Source: Kribbella antiqua (GTDB lineage: Bacteria; Actinomycetota; Actinomycetes; Propionibacteriales; Kribbellaceae). From it: DNA of 64,000 nucleotides. Within the stretch, counting starts at the first letter, position 1. Every line of letters starts with the position of its first letter. The notes below the pieces were generated by a model. It ran no database searches. It saw only the letters and a program-made list of their open reading frames with translations, and was not told the origin of the DNA. This document shows, piece after piece, positions 25,032 to 34,831 of this stretch. The stretch spans positions 1,210,411 through 1,274,410 of the forward strand of contig NZ_SLWR01000001.1 of the NCBI RefSeq assembly GCF_004345665.1. Reading direction: 5' to 3'. The position numbers were made by a program, and so were the translations under genes.

Positions 25032-25874
25032 CCGTCGCTTCTGGAACCACGGCACGATCCGCTCCAGCGGCGCGAACGCCAGCCAGCACACCACCGTCGG
25101 CAGGAAGTGGATCAGCAGGATCGCCGTGTTCGCCGCGTGGAACCCAAGGAAGAACAGCGCCCCGAACAGCTGCCACCGCCCCTTGAGCCACAGGATCACC
25201 GGAGACAGGAACTCGGCGGTGATCCCGACCCACTGCATCACATGCAGCATCCAGGGGTAGTGCAGCAACCACTCCCCGACCGGGTGCGGCCGCCGTACGA
25301 TCGCCCACGTCAGTACGGCGCTCCTCGGCCAGGTCAAGGCCCACCCGGCACTCCGCAGCTTCGCGATCGCCGAGAGGAAGTACGTCGCGATCACGCAGAG
25401 CTGCACGCAGCGGATCGCCCACCCCGCCGCCTCCGACCTGGTCTGATCGCCGTACGACGCCTTCCCCACGGTCGGCAGCACCCAGAGCGCGATCACCAAC
25501 GCGAGGTGGTCGTGATCGACCTTCCCGTCGCTCATTCCGATCAGCACCCACCACGTGAACGCCGGCGCGACGATCCAGCCGGCGATCCGCGGGAAATAGT
25601 TGGTCGCGCCGACCAGGCAGGCGACGATCAGGACGCCGTACAACACCGTCGTGTTCGCCACCGACGGCCTTGGTAGATCGAGGAGCCGGGCGAGCAGCAG
25701 CGGTTGGTAGAGCCCCGGATGCTCACCCTTGTCCCGGGTGTCGCGGACGAAGGCGTGCATGTCGAGGATGACGAACAGATAGAGGATCGTCCGCAACCAC
25801 GCGATCCGCGCCATTGCGATCTTGGGGGTGAACCAGTCCACGACGCGGGCGGTCGTGGTCTCGAGGGCGCTCAT
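24957..25874 (-). CDS. HTTM-domain membrane protein (vitamin K-dependent carboxylase-like)
   Basis: 305 aa from the ATG at 25874. Several hydrophobic helices are present: TILYLFVILDMHAFV, TVLYGVLIVACLVG, WIVAPAFTWWVLIG, LALVIALWVLPTV, CVIATYFLSAIAKLRSAGW and ALFFLGFHAANTAILLIHFLPTV. The order and motifs (HDHLALVIALWVLP; SAIAKLR; FHAANTAILLIHFLP) fit the HTTM family, related to gamma-glutamyl carboxylase. It overlaps the preceding gene by 4 bp (ATGA), so they form a pair. The charged C-terminal tail (DARQAEDQAEEGREAQQQ) is the part that overlaps the convergent membrane gene. Confidence 0.82.
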   Translation of the reverse strand: MSALETTTARVVDWFTPKIAMARIAWLRTILYLFVILDMHAFVRDTRDKGEHPGLYQPLLLARLLDLPRPSVANTTVLYGVLIVACLVGATNYFPRIAGWIVAPAFTWWVLIGMSDGKVDHDHLALVIALWVLPTVGKASYGDQTRSEAAGWAIRCVQLCVIATYFLSAIAKLRSAGWALTWPRSAVLTWAIVRRPHPVGEWLLHYPWMLHVMQWVGITAEFLSPVILWLKGRWQLFGALFFLGFHAANTAILLIHFLPTVVCWLAFAPLERIVPWFQKRRSDGDARQAEDQAEEGREAQQQAGA

Positions 25875-26341
25875 CGCCGGACCGCCCAGGTGGCGAGGAC
25901 CTCGGAGGCCGGCGGCCCCTCGACGCGGCCGTGCACGAGTTGGGTGGTGTCGCGGATCAGCTCGAGCTTCACGTACTTCGGCTTGTCCGGGTGCTTCCGC
26001 GCCCAGCCGTCCGCGACCTGCTGCAGCAGCGACGGGTCCTTGACGATCTCGCCCGTACGCGCCTCGATCTCGGCCCGCGCGACCCCGGCGCCCTCGATGT
26101 TCAGCGGTACGTCGACCGTCGTACCGGCGTCGGTCTGGGCGCTGATCCGGGTGTAGGTGATCGCGGCGTCGTCCGGCACCGACATGGCGTACTGCGACAT
26201 CGGCCCGAACGGCCAGGCGTCGTCGCTGGCCCGGACCGAACCGTTGATCAGCAGACCGATCCCCACCAGGGCAACCAGCACCCGCACACTCTTGCCGGCC
26301 CGTCCCAGCCGGACGTCCCCCTGACTTGTCACGACCGTCAT
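25871..26341 (-). CDS. Membrane-anchored protein paired with HTTM protein
   Basis: 156 aa from the ATG at 26341. One N-terminal hydrophobic anchor (VLVALVGIGLLINGSVRA) is followed by an outward domain starting ASDDAWPFGPMSQYAMSVPDDAAITYTRI. The C-terminal part includes ADGWARKHPDKPKYVKLELIRDT. Proteins with this WPFGPMSQYA segment commonly precede HTTM genes in actinobacteria, which suggests a functional pair. No enzyme motif is seen. It shares ATGA with the HTTM gene. Confidence 0.75.
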   Translation of the reverse strand: MTVVTSQGDVRLGRAGKSVRVLVALVGIGLLINGSVRASDDAWPFGPMSQYAMSVPDDAAITYTRISAQTDAGTTVDVPLNIEGAGVARAEIEARTGEIVKDPSLLQQVADGWARKHPDKPKYVKLELIRDTTQLVHGRVEGPPASEVLATWAVRR

Positions 26342-26398
26342 TAGACCAGACCCGGCGCGCCTGTTTCGCGAGCCTCGTCGTAGGGAATTTTCCATAAC

Positions 26399-27070
26399 AT
26401 GACCGCCCCAGAAAAATACCCACCTGCCCGGATGTCCCGGCGTAACCTGCTGCGCGGCGCTGCCGCCGGCGGCGTACTGCTCGGTGGCATCACCCTCCCG
26501 ACCACAGCAGCGCACGCCGCCCCCGCGCCGCGCTGCTACACCCGCGCCGAGTGGTCCGCCCGGCCGCCCAAGTCCGCCACGACGGTGATCGGCGCGCCCG
26601 ACCACATCGTCATCCACCACACCGCGAGCCCGAACGTCACCGACTACTCGCTCGCGGCGGCGTACAAGGTGCAGCACTGGATCCAGGACCTGCACATGGA
26701 CACCAACGGCTGGATCGACATCGGGAACCAGCTGACGATCAGCCGCGGCGGCTACCTGATGGAAGGCCGCAGCAAGTCGCTGTCGTCGATCAACAACCGG
26801 CAGAACGTCATGGGCGCCCAGACCGCCAACCACAACAGCCACACGATCGGCATCGAGCACGAGGGCATCTACACCAGTGCGAACCCAACGACCGCGCTGT
26901 TCGACATGTCCGTCCTCACCTGCGCCTGGTTGTGTACGACGTACGGACTCGATCCGCATGCGGCGATCGTCGGGCACCGCGACTACAACGCGACCCAGTG
27001 CCCCGGGGATGTCTTCTACGCCCGGCTCCCAGAGCTCCGCGACCGCGTAGCCGAGGTCATGCTGGGCTGA
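26399..27070 (+). CDS. Tat-exported PGRP/Amidase_2-family N-acetylmuramoyl-L-alanine amidase
   Basis: 223 aa. The N-terminus MSRRNLLRGAAAGGVLLGG (from residue 12) is a twin-arginine signal ending near AHAAPA. The catalytic domain starts at CYTRAEWSARPPKS and has the zinc histidine in IVIHHTASP, the structural GIEHEGIY segment, and the second metal ligands in GHRDYNATQCPGD. It hydrolyses the amide between muramic acid and the peptide stem outside the membrane, either on the cell's own wall or on other bacteria. It overlaps the convergent DUF418 remnant by 55 bp. Confidence 0.92.
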   Translation: MTAPEKYPPARMSRRNLLRGAAAGGVLLGGITLPTTAAHAAPAPRCYTRAEWSARPPKSATTVIGAPDHIVIHHTASPNVTDYSLAAAYKVQHWIQDLHMDTNGWIDIGNQLTISRGGYLMEGRSKSLSSINNRQNVMGAQTANHNSHTIGIEHEGIYTSANPTTALFDMSVLTCAWLCTTYGLDPHAAIVGHRDYNATQCPGDVFYARLPELRDRVAEVMLG

Positions 27071-27979
27071 TAGGTGATCCGGCGGATCAGAAGCTCGAAC
27101 GGTCCGCGATAACCCACCCGCCGCATCCGATCGGCCAGCAACACCGTCGCGAGCCAAGTCGCGATCGCCAGCAGCGCGGTCGTGGCCGTGGACAGAGTGC
27201 GGGACAGATCGAGCAGGTACGGCGTGAAGACGACGGCCCAGACGACGGACTGGGCCAGATAACAGGTCAGCGAGCGCTGACCGACCGCGGCGATCGCCAG
27301 GGTGATCGGACCCTGGCGATCGCCGAGCCGCATCGCGATCAGCACTATCAGAGCGGCGTACCCGAAACCGCCGAAGACGCCTGACGAATCATGCATCGAG
27401 CCGATCAGGCTGAGCGTGTGGTCGCTCGGCGGGTCGATCACGCCGCCGATGATCAGCGACACCGGCAGAGCGCCGAGGACCGCGACGGTGATGCCGATGA
27501 TCGCGGTCGAGACCAGCAGCATGACGTGCTCGGCCGGCCGTTCGAGGATGCGCCGCCGGCCCGCCCACAGACCCATCAGAAACGGTACGACGAACCCGAT
27601 GGGCCCGAGCAACGCGATGAACGGCTGTACGACGATCCGGTCGCCGAACTGCCCGAGAAAGCTCTGCGGAAGCATCGAGAGATCGGATCGGCCACCACTC
27701 CTTCCCGGCCTCGCGCTGACGCCGGACGATCTGCGCGACGCCGTACCCGAACAACACCCCGAACATCGGGAACGCCCGGCCGTCGACGAAGGTCGCGATC
27801 ACGAACCCGACCGCCCGGTCGACAGCCGATCCGTCGGTCGGGAACCCGCCGAATACTCCTGACCCGTAAACGAAGTAGTGCGAGTTGGCCAAGGCGATGA
27901 ACAGCAGCATGAAGCCTCTGGCCAGGTCCGGCCCCAGCGCCCGCTCGGCCAATCCGGTGGGCCCACCCTGCGCAGTCAT
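27016..27979 (-). pseudogene. DUF418 (YeiB-like) membrane protein gene, internally deleted and frameshifted
   Basis: The 5' part from the ATG at 27979 reads a normal DUF418 start (GPDLARGFMLLFIALANSHYFVYGSGVFGG, then DGRAFPMFGVLFGYGVAQIVRRQREAGKEWWPIRS). It then becomes nonsense rich in Arg. A second frame, starting at about 27675, carries the family's C-terminal half (FIALLGPIGFVVPFLMGLWAGRRRILERPAEH, GFGYAALIVLIAMRLGD, SLTCYLAQSVVWAVVFTPYLL). The joint is near 27665-27690. Intact family members have roughly 70-100 further residues of membrane helices here, so a deletion plus frameshift is likely. The 3' end lies inside the amidase gene. A sequence error cannot explain the missing helices unless it is an assembly collapse. 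Confidence 0.75.
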
Positions 27980-28092
27980 ACCGTCCAGTGAATCGGCCGC
28001 GTTCCGGGTGCACATCTGCCGAAAGTTACTGAGTGGGTAAACCTTCGTACCTCCCGCGTGAGTAAGGGCCTCTCAACCAGTAATGTGCTCCC

Positions 28093-29865
28093 GTGCCTCA
28101 GCTCCGGCTTGCTCTCGCTCAGCTCAACGTGACCGTTGGCGATATCGACGGGAACAGCGAGAAGATCGTCGCCTGGACCCGGAACGCCGTCGAGCGAGGC
28201 GCGCACGTGGTGGCCTTCCCGGAGCTCGCGCTGACCGGTTACCCGGTCGAGGACCTGGCCTTGCGGGCGTCGTTCGTCGACGCGTCCCAGGCCCGGATCC
28301 AGGACCTCGCCACCCGGCTGGCCGACGAAGGCCTGGGCGATGTCGTGGTGGTCTGCGGGTACCTCGACCGCGCCGCCGGTTCGGCGATGGGCGTGGACCG
28401 GCTCGGCCGCCCGAAGGGCTCGCCGACGAACTCGGCCGCGGTCATCCACCAGGGCCGCGTGGTCACCAGCGCGGTCAAGCACCACCTGCCGAACTACGGC
28501 GTCTTCGACGAGTTCCGGCACTTCGTCCCCGGCAACACCCTGCAGGTGATCCGGATCCACGGCGTCGACGTCGCACTGGTGATCTGCGAGGACCTTTGGC
28601 AGGACGGCGGCCCGGCCGCCGTGGCTCGGGCCGCGGGTGCCGGACTGCTGCTCGTCGTCAACAGTTCGCCGTACGAGGCCAACAAGGACGACGTCCGCGG
28701 TGAGCTGGTCAGTCGCCGCGCCCGCGAAGCCGGCTGCGCGCTCGCCTACGTGAACCTGATCGGCGGCCAGGACGAGCTCGTCTTCGACGGCGACTCGCTG
28801 ATCGCGGATGCCTCGGGCAAGGTGTTCGCTCGCGCGCCCCAGTTCGAGCAGGGGAGCATGGTGGTCGACCTCGACCTGCCCGAGCCGACTGCTACGCCGT
28901 CCGGCACGCACGAGGGCATCGAGATCGTCCACACTGTGCTCCACGACGACGCGCTGGCGCCGTACGAGCCGATGGCCGCCGCCGTCGCGCCGCGGCTCGC
29001 CGACGAGGCCGAGATGTACGGCGCGATCGTCACCGGGCTGCGCGACTACGTCCAGAAGAACGGGTTCAAGTCCGTCCTGCTCGGGCTGTCCGGCGGCATC
29101 GACTCGTCGCTGGTCGCCGCGATCGCCTGTGACGCGATCGGGGCCGAGCACGTCTTCGGCATCTCCAACCCGAGTGTGTACTCCAGCGACCACTCGCGCG
29201 ACGACGCCGCCGAGCTCGCCGCGCGGACCGGGCTGAACTACCGGGTGGTGCCGATCCAGCCGATGGTCCAGCCGTTCCTCGACACGCTTGGACTGACCGG
29301 TCTGGCCGAGGAGAACCTGCAGGCGCGGGTCCGGGCGGTGATCTGGATGGGCCTGTCGAACGCCGACGGCCACCTGGTGCTTGCCTGCGGCAACAAGTCG
29401 GAGCTGTCCGTCGGCTACTCGACCATCTACGGCGACGCGGTCGGCGGATACGCGCCGCTGAAGGACGTGCCGAAGACCCTGGTCTGGCGGCTGGCGAAGT
29501 GGCGCAACGAGGACGCGAAGGCGCACGGGAAGCAACCGCCGATCCCGGAGAACTCGATCGCCAAGCCGCCGTCGGCCGAGCTGCGACCGGGGCAGCAGGA
29601 CACCGACTCGCTGCCGCCGTACGACCTGCTCGACGACATGCTGGACGACTACGTCGAGCAGGACCGTGGCAGTGCGGAGCTGGTCGCGGCCGGCTTCGAC
29701 ACCGAGCTGGTCAGCAAGGTCATCCAGCTGGTCGACAAGGCGGAGTACAAGCGGCGGCAGTACCCGCCGGGCCCGAAGATCACCCACAAGGCCTTCGGCC
29801 GGGACCGGCGACTGCCGATCACCAACGCATGGCGTGAGGACGCACGGAAGGCAGCCGAGCACTGA
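28093..29865 (+). CDS. nadE: Glutamine-dependent NAD+ synthetase
   Basis: 590 aa. The N-terminal nitrilase-fold glutaminase has the catalytic Glu in [12 protein letters not shown], Lys in [13 protein letters not shown] and Cys in [13 protein letters not shown]. The C-terminal synthetase has the ATP pyrophosphatase loop [15 protein letters not shown] and the [14 protein letters not shown] segment. It amidates nicotinic acid adenine dinucleotide with glutamine-derived ammonia. Length suits the two-domain glutamine-using form. panB follows on the same strand after 89 bp with a hairpin between. Confidence 0.96.
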   Translation: MPQLRLALAQLNVTVGDIDGNSEKIVAWTRNAVERGAHVVAFPELALTGYPVEDLALRASFVDASQARIQDLATRLADEGLGDVVVVCGYLDRAAGSAMGVDRLGRPKGSPTNSAAVIHQGRVVTSAVKHHLPNYGVFDEFRHFVPGNTLQVIRIHGVDVALVICEDLWQDGGPAAVARAAGAGLLLVVNSSPYEANKDDVRGELVSRRAREAGCALAYVNLIGGQDELVFDGDSLIADASGKVFARAPQFEQGSMVVDLDLPEPTATPSGTHEGIEIVHTVLHDDALAPYEPMAAAVAPRLADEAEMYGAIVTGLRDYVQKNGFKSVLLGLSGGIDSSLVAAIACDAIGAEHVFGISNPSVYSSDHSRDDAAELAARTGLNYRVVPIQPMVQPFLDTLGLTGLAEENLQARVRAVIWMGLSNADGHLVLACGNKSELSVGYSTIYGDAVGGYAPLKDVPKTLVWRLAKWRNEDAKAHGKQPPIPENSIAKPPSAELRPGQQDTDSLPPYDLLDDMLDDYVEQDRGSAELVAAGFDTELVSKVIQLVDKAEYKRRQYPPGPKITHKAFGRDRRLPITNAWREDARKAAEH

Positions 29866-29900
29866 GCGACTCCTGGCGGTACCGCCCAACCACTGACAGC

Positions 29901-29928
29901 CCGTGGGGGACCTCTGAGGACCCCACGG
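29901..29928 (+). terminator. Hairpin between nadE and panB
   Basis: CCGTGGGG and CCCCACGG form an 8-bp stem around a 12-nt loop, 35 bp after the nadE stop. There is no U-tract, so it may only pause or partly terminate transcription. Confidence 0.45.
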
Positions 29929-29954
29929 ACCGGACCGGCCTGCCCGGAGACGAT

Positions 29955-32291
29955 GTGAGCGATCACTCAAGCACAGGCGGTGGCGCTTACCCTCCGCAAC
30001 GGTGGGACGATGAACGCATGGTTGACAACTTCTCGTCGGCCGGTACCCACGGAGATGACGAGGAACTGCCATCGCCGTACGGGACCGGACCGAAGAACCG
30101 GACAACCGAGGAGCACCGCCGCTCGGACTACGACAACGACAACTGGCGGGACCGGCCGAACGGCCTGGGTCTCGACCCGTCCCCGTCGCTGCCGAACGCA
30201 CCGCGGGCATTCGAGCGCGGCCCGGTGCCGCAGCAGCCGTACGTGCCCAAGCCGCCGTACCTGCCGTCCAACCCGCCCCCGCCGCCGGTGCAGCAACCAC
30301 AGCAGCAGCGGTACAGCTCGTACGGCGACCAGCCGCAGAACGGGACGTACAGCGACCAGCCTCGCGAACAGCGAAACGGTACGTACGGCGAGCAGTCGCG
30401 GAACGGGACCTACAGCGAGCAGCCGCGGCGCCAGGAGTACTACGGTGAGTCGTCCCGTGGTGAGCAGCCGCGTGAGGGTCGTGAGCCGCGTGAGCCTCGA
30501 GGTGATGAGTACGGGCAGTCGTCGTACCAGGAGCCGAGTCCGTACCGGCCGCAGCCGCCTGCGGGGCAACCGCAGCAGGCGCCACAAGGTCCTCCGCCAC
30601 CGCAGGGTCGACCGAGTCCGTTCGGCCCGGGTAGTAACGGCGTACCGCCGAACCGGCAGGCCCCGCCACCGCAGCGGCCGCCGGCTCCGCCGCACGCCAG
30701 CAACGGCCTGACCCAGCACGCTCCGGCGCCGCACGGGTCGAACGGGACCAGCAACGCCAACTGGAGCGGTCCGGCGCCTACGCAGAACACTCCGCCTCCT
30801 GCTGCACCGCCGCAGGGTCCGGCGCCTTCTTCGCAGGCTGGGTCTTCGCAGAGCAGCGCACCTACGCCGCCGTCTGGGCCTGCACCTTCGCCCTCACAGA
30901 GCAATGGCGTGAGTTCGCACCAGAATGCACCCACGCCGCCGGCCGCACAGGCGCAGGGCACTGGCCAGCCGCAGCAGAACCGGCCGTCTACTCCCCCGAC
31001 CCCGCCGAACAGCTACTCCGACGCTCCGACCATCACGGCGTACCTGCCGGAGACGATCGAGGGCAGCAACTACCGGCCGGAGCAGGGACGCGGCTACCTG
31101 TCCGACCCGAGCGCCGAGTACGAGAGCAGCCAACCGGAGAGCGAGCCGAAGCCGATCAGCGGACGACGTCGTGCGGCCGTCCAGCAGGACGCTCCGAGCC
31201 AGATCGCACAAGACGAGGCAACCGGCGGCCACCGTGCCCGCCGAGCCCAATCGGCTCCGGGTACGCAGCCCGCTGCCAGTACCCAACAAGCTGCAAGCGC
31301 CGAACAAGCTCCGAGCACGACGCCTGCTCCGAGCACCCAAGCCACTCCGGCTGCCAAGTCCGCTCCGAGCACCCAGCCCACTGCAAGTGCTCAGGCAACC
31401 GCAAGCATTGGGCCTGCCGAGACCGACAGCTCTCCGGTGACGGGTGATGGTGGCTCGGGTCAGGGCGCTGGCGCGGGCTCGGGTCAGAGCAAGCGCCCGC
31501 GGCGGTACCGCGTGCACCACCTTCGCGACATGAAGAACCGCGGCGAGAAGTGGGCGATGCTGACGGCGTACGACATGTACACCGCCGAGATCTTCGACCA
31601 GGCCGGCATCCCGGTGCTGCTGGTCGGCGACTCCGCCGCGAACAACGTCTTCGGCTACGACACCACGCTGCGTGTCACGGTCGACGAACTCATCCCGCTG
31701 GCGCGTGCCGTCGCCGGCGCCGTCGATCGCGCGCTCGTCGTCGCGGACCTGCCGTTCGGGTCGTACCAGGCGTCGCCTGAGCAGGCGTTCCATACCGCCG
31801 TACGGTTCATGAAGGAGGCGGGCGTCCACGCGGTCAAGCTGGAGGGCGGCCGGACCGTCGTACCGATGGTGGAGAAGCTGACGCAGTCCGGCATCCCCGT
31901 GATGGCGCACATCGGCTTCACGCCGCAGAGCGAGCACAGCATCGGCGGTTACCGGGTGCAGGGTCGTGGCGACCAGGCGGCCGGGCTGATCGACGACGCG
32001 GTCGCACTCGCCGAGGCGGGCGCGTTCTCCGTCGTACTGGAGATGGTTCCGGGCGACGTGGCGGCGGAGATCACCAAGCGGGTCACGATCCCGACGATCG
32101 GTATCGGCGCCGGCCGCGACACCGACGCGCAGGTCCTGGTCTGGCAGGACATGGCCGGTCTGCGTTCCGGTGCGATGCCACGGTTCGTCAAGCAGTACGC
32201 CGACCTCCGCGGCATCCTCACGTCAGCAGCTACCACCTACGCCGCTGACGTGGCCTCGGGCACCTTCCCGTCCGACGAGCACACGTTCTAG
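29955..32291 (+). CDS. panB: Ketopantoate hydroxymethyltransferase with a 515-residue disordered N-terminal extension
   Basis: 778 aa if started at the GTG at 29955; an in-frame ATG at 30018 is an alternative. PanB proper is residues 516-778. It has [34 protein letters not shown] (metal-binding Asp), [26 protein letters not shown] with the catalytic Glu, and TIGIGAG, the normal 260-280 aa enzyme of pantothenate synthesis. Residues 1-515 are low complexity: an acidic start, then repeats of NGTYS/GEQ type, then Pro-, Gln- and Ser-rich stretches and APSTQ repeats. There are no stops, and only weak in-frame GTGs (31437, 31512) without ribosome sites precede the core. A fusion or translated linker seems real but needs proteomics. 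Confidence 0.85.
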   Translation: MSDHSSTGGGAYPPQRWDDERMVDNFSSAGTHGDDEELPSPYGTGPKNRTTEEHRRSDYDNDNWRDRPNGLGLDPSPSLPNAPRAFERGPVPQQPYVPKPPYLPSNPPPPPVQQPQQQRYSSYGDQPQNGTYSDQPREQRNGTYGEQSRNGTYSEQPRRQEYYGESSRGEQPREGREPREPRGDEYGQSSYQEPSPYRPQPPAGQPQQAPQGPPPPQGRPSPFGPGSNGVPPNRQAPPPQRPPAPPHASNGLTQHAPAPHGSNGTSNANWSGPAPTQNTPPPAAPPQGPAPSSQAGSSQSSAPTPPSGPAPSPSQSNGVSSHQNAPTPPAAQAQGTGQPQQNRPSTPPTPPNSYSDAPTITAYLPETIEGSNYRPEQGRGYLSDPSAEYESSQPESEPKPISGRRRAAVQQDAPSQIAQDEATGGHRARRAQSAPGTQPAASTQQAASAEQAPSTTPAPSTQATPAAKSAPSTQPTASAQATASIGPAETDSSPVTGDGGSGQGAGAGSGQSKRPRRYRVHHLRDMKNRGEKWAMLTAYDMYTAEIFDQAGIPVLLVGDSAANNVFGYDTTLRVTVDELIPLARAVAGAVDRALVVADLPFGSYQASPEQAFHTAVRFMKEAGVHAVKLEGGRTVVPMVEKLTQSGIPVMAHIGFTPQSEHSIGGYRVQGRGDQAAGLIDDAVALAEAGAFSVVLEMVPGDVAAEITKRVTIPTIGIGAGRDTDAQVLVWQDMAGLRSGAMPRFVKQYADLRGILTSAATTYAADVASGTFPSDEHTF

Positions 32292-33193
32292 ATCCAGGGC
32301 AGAGCCGAGCGCTCGGTCCAGTACTCGTCGGGTTGCTGGGTGAACTCCACCAGCGGACCCGGCGGGGTGACGGCGTCGAGGTTGCTCTCGAGTTGCTCGG
32401 CGGTCGTCGCGCCACTGAGTACGACGTCGGCCCACGGCTGCGCGACCGCTGCTCCGATGGCAAGGGCGTCCGGGGTGATGCCGTGCTGACGGGCGAACTC
32501 GTTGAACGGGGTCTCGCCGGCCTTCGCGGTCAAACGGCCGTTGGCGACGGCTTCCTTCACCGCGACGAACCATCCGGCGTCGTGGGCTTCGGCCAGCGCC
32601 GCGCCGGCTGACGTCTCGAGAACGTTCCAGGTGGACTGGACTGCTGTGAACGGTCCGTTGAGTTTCAGCGCCTTGCGCAGAGTCTCGGCCTGACGTGGTC
32701 CGCTTGTCGACAATCCGACGCGTACGCCGTCATCCGCGAGCTGACGGAGTCGATCCAGCAGCTTGGGGTCGTCGAGCGCCGGGCTGTCTTCGGTGAGGCT
32801 GTGCACCAGATAGAAGTCAGGTGGTCCGCCGAGTGCTTTGAGAGTCTCGGGCCATTGCCGTTCGAAGGTGGCGAGCGAGTGGTCCTTCACCTCGTGCGTC
32901 TCCGCGTCGTGCCGCCAGTCGGCGACGTACGTGTAACCCCACTTCGATCCGATGGTGAGCTGTTCGCGTCGCTCGGGTGTCAGCCACTCGCCGAGGAAGA
33001 CTTCGGCAAGACCGTAGGAACGCGCGGCATCGAAGTAGCGAACACCTGCTTGCCAGGCTTGCTCGAGGAGTTCATGCGTTCGCTCGCGAAGGTCCTCGAT
33101 CGCCCGGCCCGCTGGAAGATCCTCGTCATGCCCGAGGTTGATGTACCCAGGTCGCCCCAACGCCGCCAGGCCTAGACCAATGCTTGCTGCCAT
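32288..33193 (-). CDS. Aldo/keto reductase
   Basis: 301 aa from the ATG at 33193. The TIM-barrel starts [17 protein letters not shown]. The catalytic tetrad is partly visible: Asp and Tyr in [22 protein letters not shown], Lys in IGSKWGYTY and His in [15 protein letters not shown]-binding residues follow in [16 protein letters not shown]. The natural substrate cannot be told. The stop overlaps the panB end by 4 bp on the opposite strand, so the two genes converge with no spacer. Confidence 0.88.
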   Translation of the reverse strand: MAASIGLGLAALGRPGYINLGHDEDLPAGRAIEDLRERTHELLEQAWQAGVRYFDAARSYGLAEVFLGEWLTPERREQLTIGSKWGYTYVADWRHDAETHEVKDHSLATFERQWPETLKALGGPPDFYLVHSLTEDSPALDDPKLLDRLRQLADDGVRVGLSTSGPRQAETLRKALKLNGPFTAVQSTWNVLETSAGAALAEAHDAGWFVAVKEAVANGRLTAKAGETPFNEFARQHGITPDALAIGAAVAQPWADVVLSGATTAEQLESNLDAVTPPGPLVEFTQQPDEYWTERSALPWI

Positions 33194-33283
33194 GCCTTCG
33201 ATCGTAGATGTCTCCGGCAACCATTGTGAGACGCGCCGCATTACACGACGTGGGATGGCCTGTGTCGTCTAGCGTTTTGTGGT

Positions 33284-33781
33284 GTGAGCGAATCTCGTCT
33301 GCCACCACCTGGCACCGTCGTGCGGCGTACGACGGCCCGCGTCCTGCCGGTCCGCCCGGACGGCAAGGTGTTGCTGCTGCACGGCTGGGATCCGCTGAAG
33401 CCGCAGACGCCGTACTGGTTCACCATCGGTGGTGGCGTCGAAGCCGGCGAGACCGTCGCGGAAGCGGCCAGCCGGGAACTGCGCGAGGAGGTCGGCATTC
33501 ACCTGCCGGCCGATGCGCTGGGCGCGCCGGTGGCGACCAACACGATCGAGTTCGAGTGGGGCGGGTGCCCGATCATCCAGCACCAGACGTTCTTCGCGGT
33601 CGCGGTCGACGGCGTCACGGTGACGTTCGCCAACCAGGAGCAACTCGAACTGGAAACGATCAGCGCGCACGGCTGGTGGTACGGCGACGACCTCGAGGCG
33701 ACCGGTCAGGCCGCCCACGTCACCATCCCGGGCTTGCTCCGCCAGGCCGCCGACGCGATCACGCTCCGCCGCGCATCCTGA
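33284..33781 (+). CDS. NUDIX hydrolase
   Basis: 165 aa from a GTG. The Nudix box GGGVEAGETVAEAASRELREEVGI is complete with the Glu residues that bind magnesium. The N-terminal VVRRTTARVLPVRPDGKVLLLHG is the usual first strand pair. Such enzymes hydrolyse nucleoside diphosphates linked to another moiety; the substrate is unknown. Upstream is the divergent aldo/keto reductase gene. Confidence 0.9.
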   Translation: MSESRLPPPGTVVRRTTARVLPVRPDGKVLLLHGWDPLKPQTPYWFTIGGGVEAGETVAEAASRELREEVGIHLPADALGAPVATNTIEFEWGGCPIIQHQTFFAVAVDGVTVTFANQEQLELETISAHGWWYGDDLEATGQAAHVTIPGLLRQAADAITLRRAS

Positions 33782-33801
33782 GCCGGGCCGCGCGTCCTGG
33801 C

Positions 33802-33978
33802 TCAGCGCTGGCGGGCCTTCTTCAGGACCTTCTTCGGGATCTTCTTGTCGACGAGGTAATGGCGAAGATCGCACCGCTCCGCGCAGCCGGCATCGGCCAG
33901 CCGCTTGAGGACCACCGGGCACTTCTTGCACCTCGGCTTGTCCTTGCAGCACTTCTTCTTCGCGGTCATCGACGGCAC
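33802..33978 (-). CDS. Cys/Lys-rich miniprotein under an iron box
   Basis: 58 aa from the GTG at 33978 (or 55 aa from the ATG at 33969). It reads (M)PSMTAKKKCCKDKPRCKKCP, then VVLKRLADAGCAERCDLRHYLVDKKIPKKVLKKARQR. There are six cysteines (a CC pair, CKKC, and two single) and about 15 lysines, which suggests a metal- or nucleic-acid-binding zinc-ribbon-like fold. Similar short KKKCCKDKPRCKxCP proteins are known as hypotheticals in actinobacteria. The promoter just upstream contains a DtxR/IdeR-like site, and a metal-complex binding protein gene lies beyond it on the same strand. A role in iron homeostasis is inference. Confidence 0.8.
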   Translation of the reverse strand: MPSMTAKKKCCKDKPRCKKCPVVLKRLADAGCAERCDLRHYLVDKKIPKKVLKKARQR

Positions 33979-33984
33979 GCAGCG

Positions 33985-34013
33985 AGTGTAGGTGAGGCAT
34001 ACCTAACCGTCTA
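33985..34013 (-). promoter_or_regulatory. Leaderless promoter whose spacer is an iron (DtxR/IdeR) box
   Basis: On the minus strand, -35 TAGACG (34013-34008), a 17-bp spacer and -10 TACACT (33990-33985) stand 6 nt before the GTG at 33978. The 19-bp sequence at 33988-34006 (TTAGGTATGCCTCACCTAC on the minus strand) matches the TTAGGTTAGGCTAACCTAA iron box at 15 of 19 positions. The box fills the spacer and reaches into the -10, so iron-loaded repressor would block transcription. Confidence 0.7.
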
Positions 34014-34081
34014 GCTGACAAGGCAGTCATGGTGTCGCACATCACTGCCGCCGTCCGCTCAGGAACAGTCAGCCGCCCGGG

Positions 34082-34831
34082 TCACGCGAGCTGCCGGGTG
34101 AGCAGTTCGCGTGCCTCGACGAGCGACGGCCCGTACCAGGTCAGATGTCGTCCCGACACACACTTCGCCGGCCGGATGAATGCCTCCGGACCATCATCGG
34201 GAGAAAACGCATAAGGCTCGTCCGGCAGTACGACGAGATCGTGATCGGGTAACACGCCGGGGTCGATCCGCGGATAACGCTCACCGGAATCCGCGAGTAC
34301 GTTGTCGATCCCGATCCGCGACAACACATCACCCGCGAACGTGTCCCGCCCCAATGCCATCCACGGTCGACGCCAGATCGGTATGACCGCCCGCCGGCGC
34401 TTCCCGTCGTACGTCGTACTCCACACACGACGCGCTTGCCGAAGCCATCCGGGGATGTCGCCGGTGATCGCGGACAGCAGCCGGTCGAGTGAGTCGAGTG
34501 ATTCGTTCACTGTCGTCGGCGCGGTGATCCAGACCGCGATTCCGGCCGCCTTCAACGCGTCGAGATCGATCGCACGATTCTCTTCGGCGTTGGCGATCAC
34601 GACGTCCGGTGCAAGTGTCTTGATGAGATCGACGTCGGGATTCTTGGTGCCGCGAACACGCGTCACGTCGAGGTGTTGAGGATGCGTACACCAGTCCGTC
34701 GCACCCACCAGCAAGTGCTCGTGTGTGGCTGCGATGGACTCCGTCAACGAGGGCACGATGCTGACCACACGCGTCACCTCCGAAGGCATCGTCACGACGT
34801 CTCCGAGGTCGTCGGAAAGCTCTCTCATCAT
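34082..34831 (-). CDS. Helical-backbone metal-complex receptor without signal peptide (BtuF/FhuD-like)
   Basis: 249 aa. The opening VTRVVSIVPSLTESIAATH, then GTKNPDVDLIKTLAPDVVIANAEENRAIDLDALKAAGIAVW, is the usual start of periplasmic cobalamin/siderophore binding proteins. The second lobe has GRDTFAGDVLSRIGIDNVLADSG and DPGVLPDHDLVVLPDEPYAFS. No signal peptide or lipobox precedes it, so it should be cytosolic unless the start is further upstream. Such soluble forms occur in actinobacteria. The iron-box miniprotein gene follows about 100 bp downstream on the same strand. Confidence 0.8.
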   Translation of the reverse strand: MMRELSDDLGDVVTMPSEVTRVVSIVPSLTESIAATHEHLLVGATDWCTHPQHLDVTRVRGTKNPDVDLIKTLAPDVVIANAEENRAIDLDALKAAGIAVWITAPTTVNESLDSLDRLLSAITGDIPGWLRQARRVWSTTYDGKRRRAVIPIWRRPWMALGRDTFAGDVLSRIGIDNVLADSGERYPRIDPGVLPDHDLVVLPDEPYAFSPDDGPEAFIRPAKCVSGRHLTWYGPSLVEARELLTRQLA

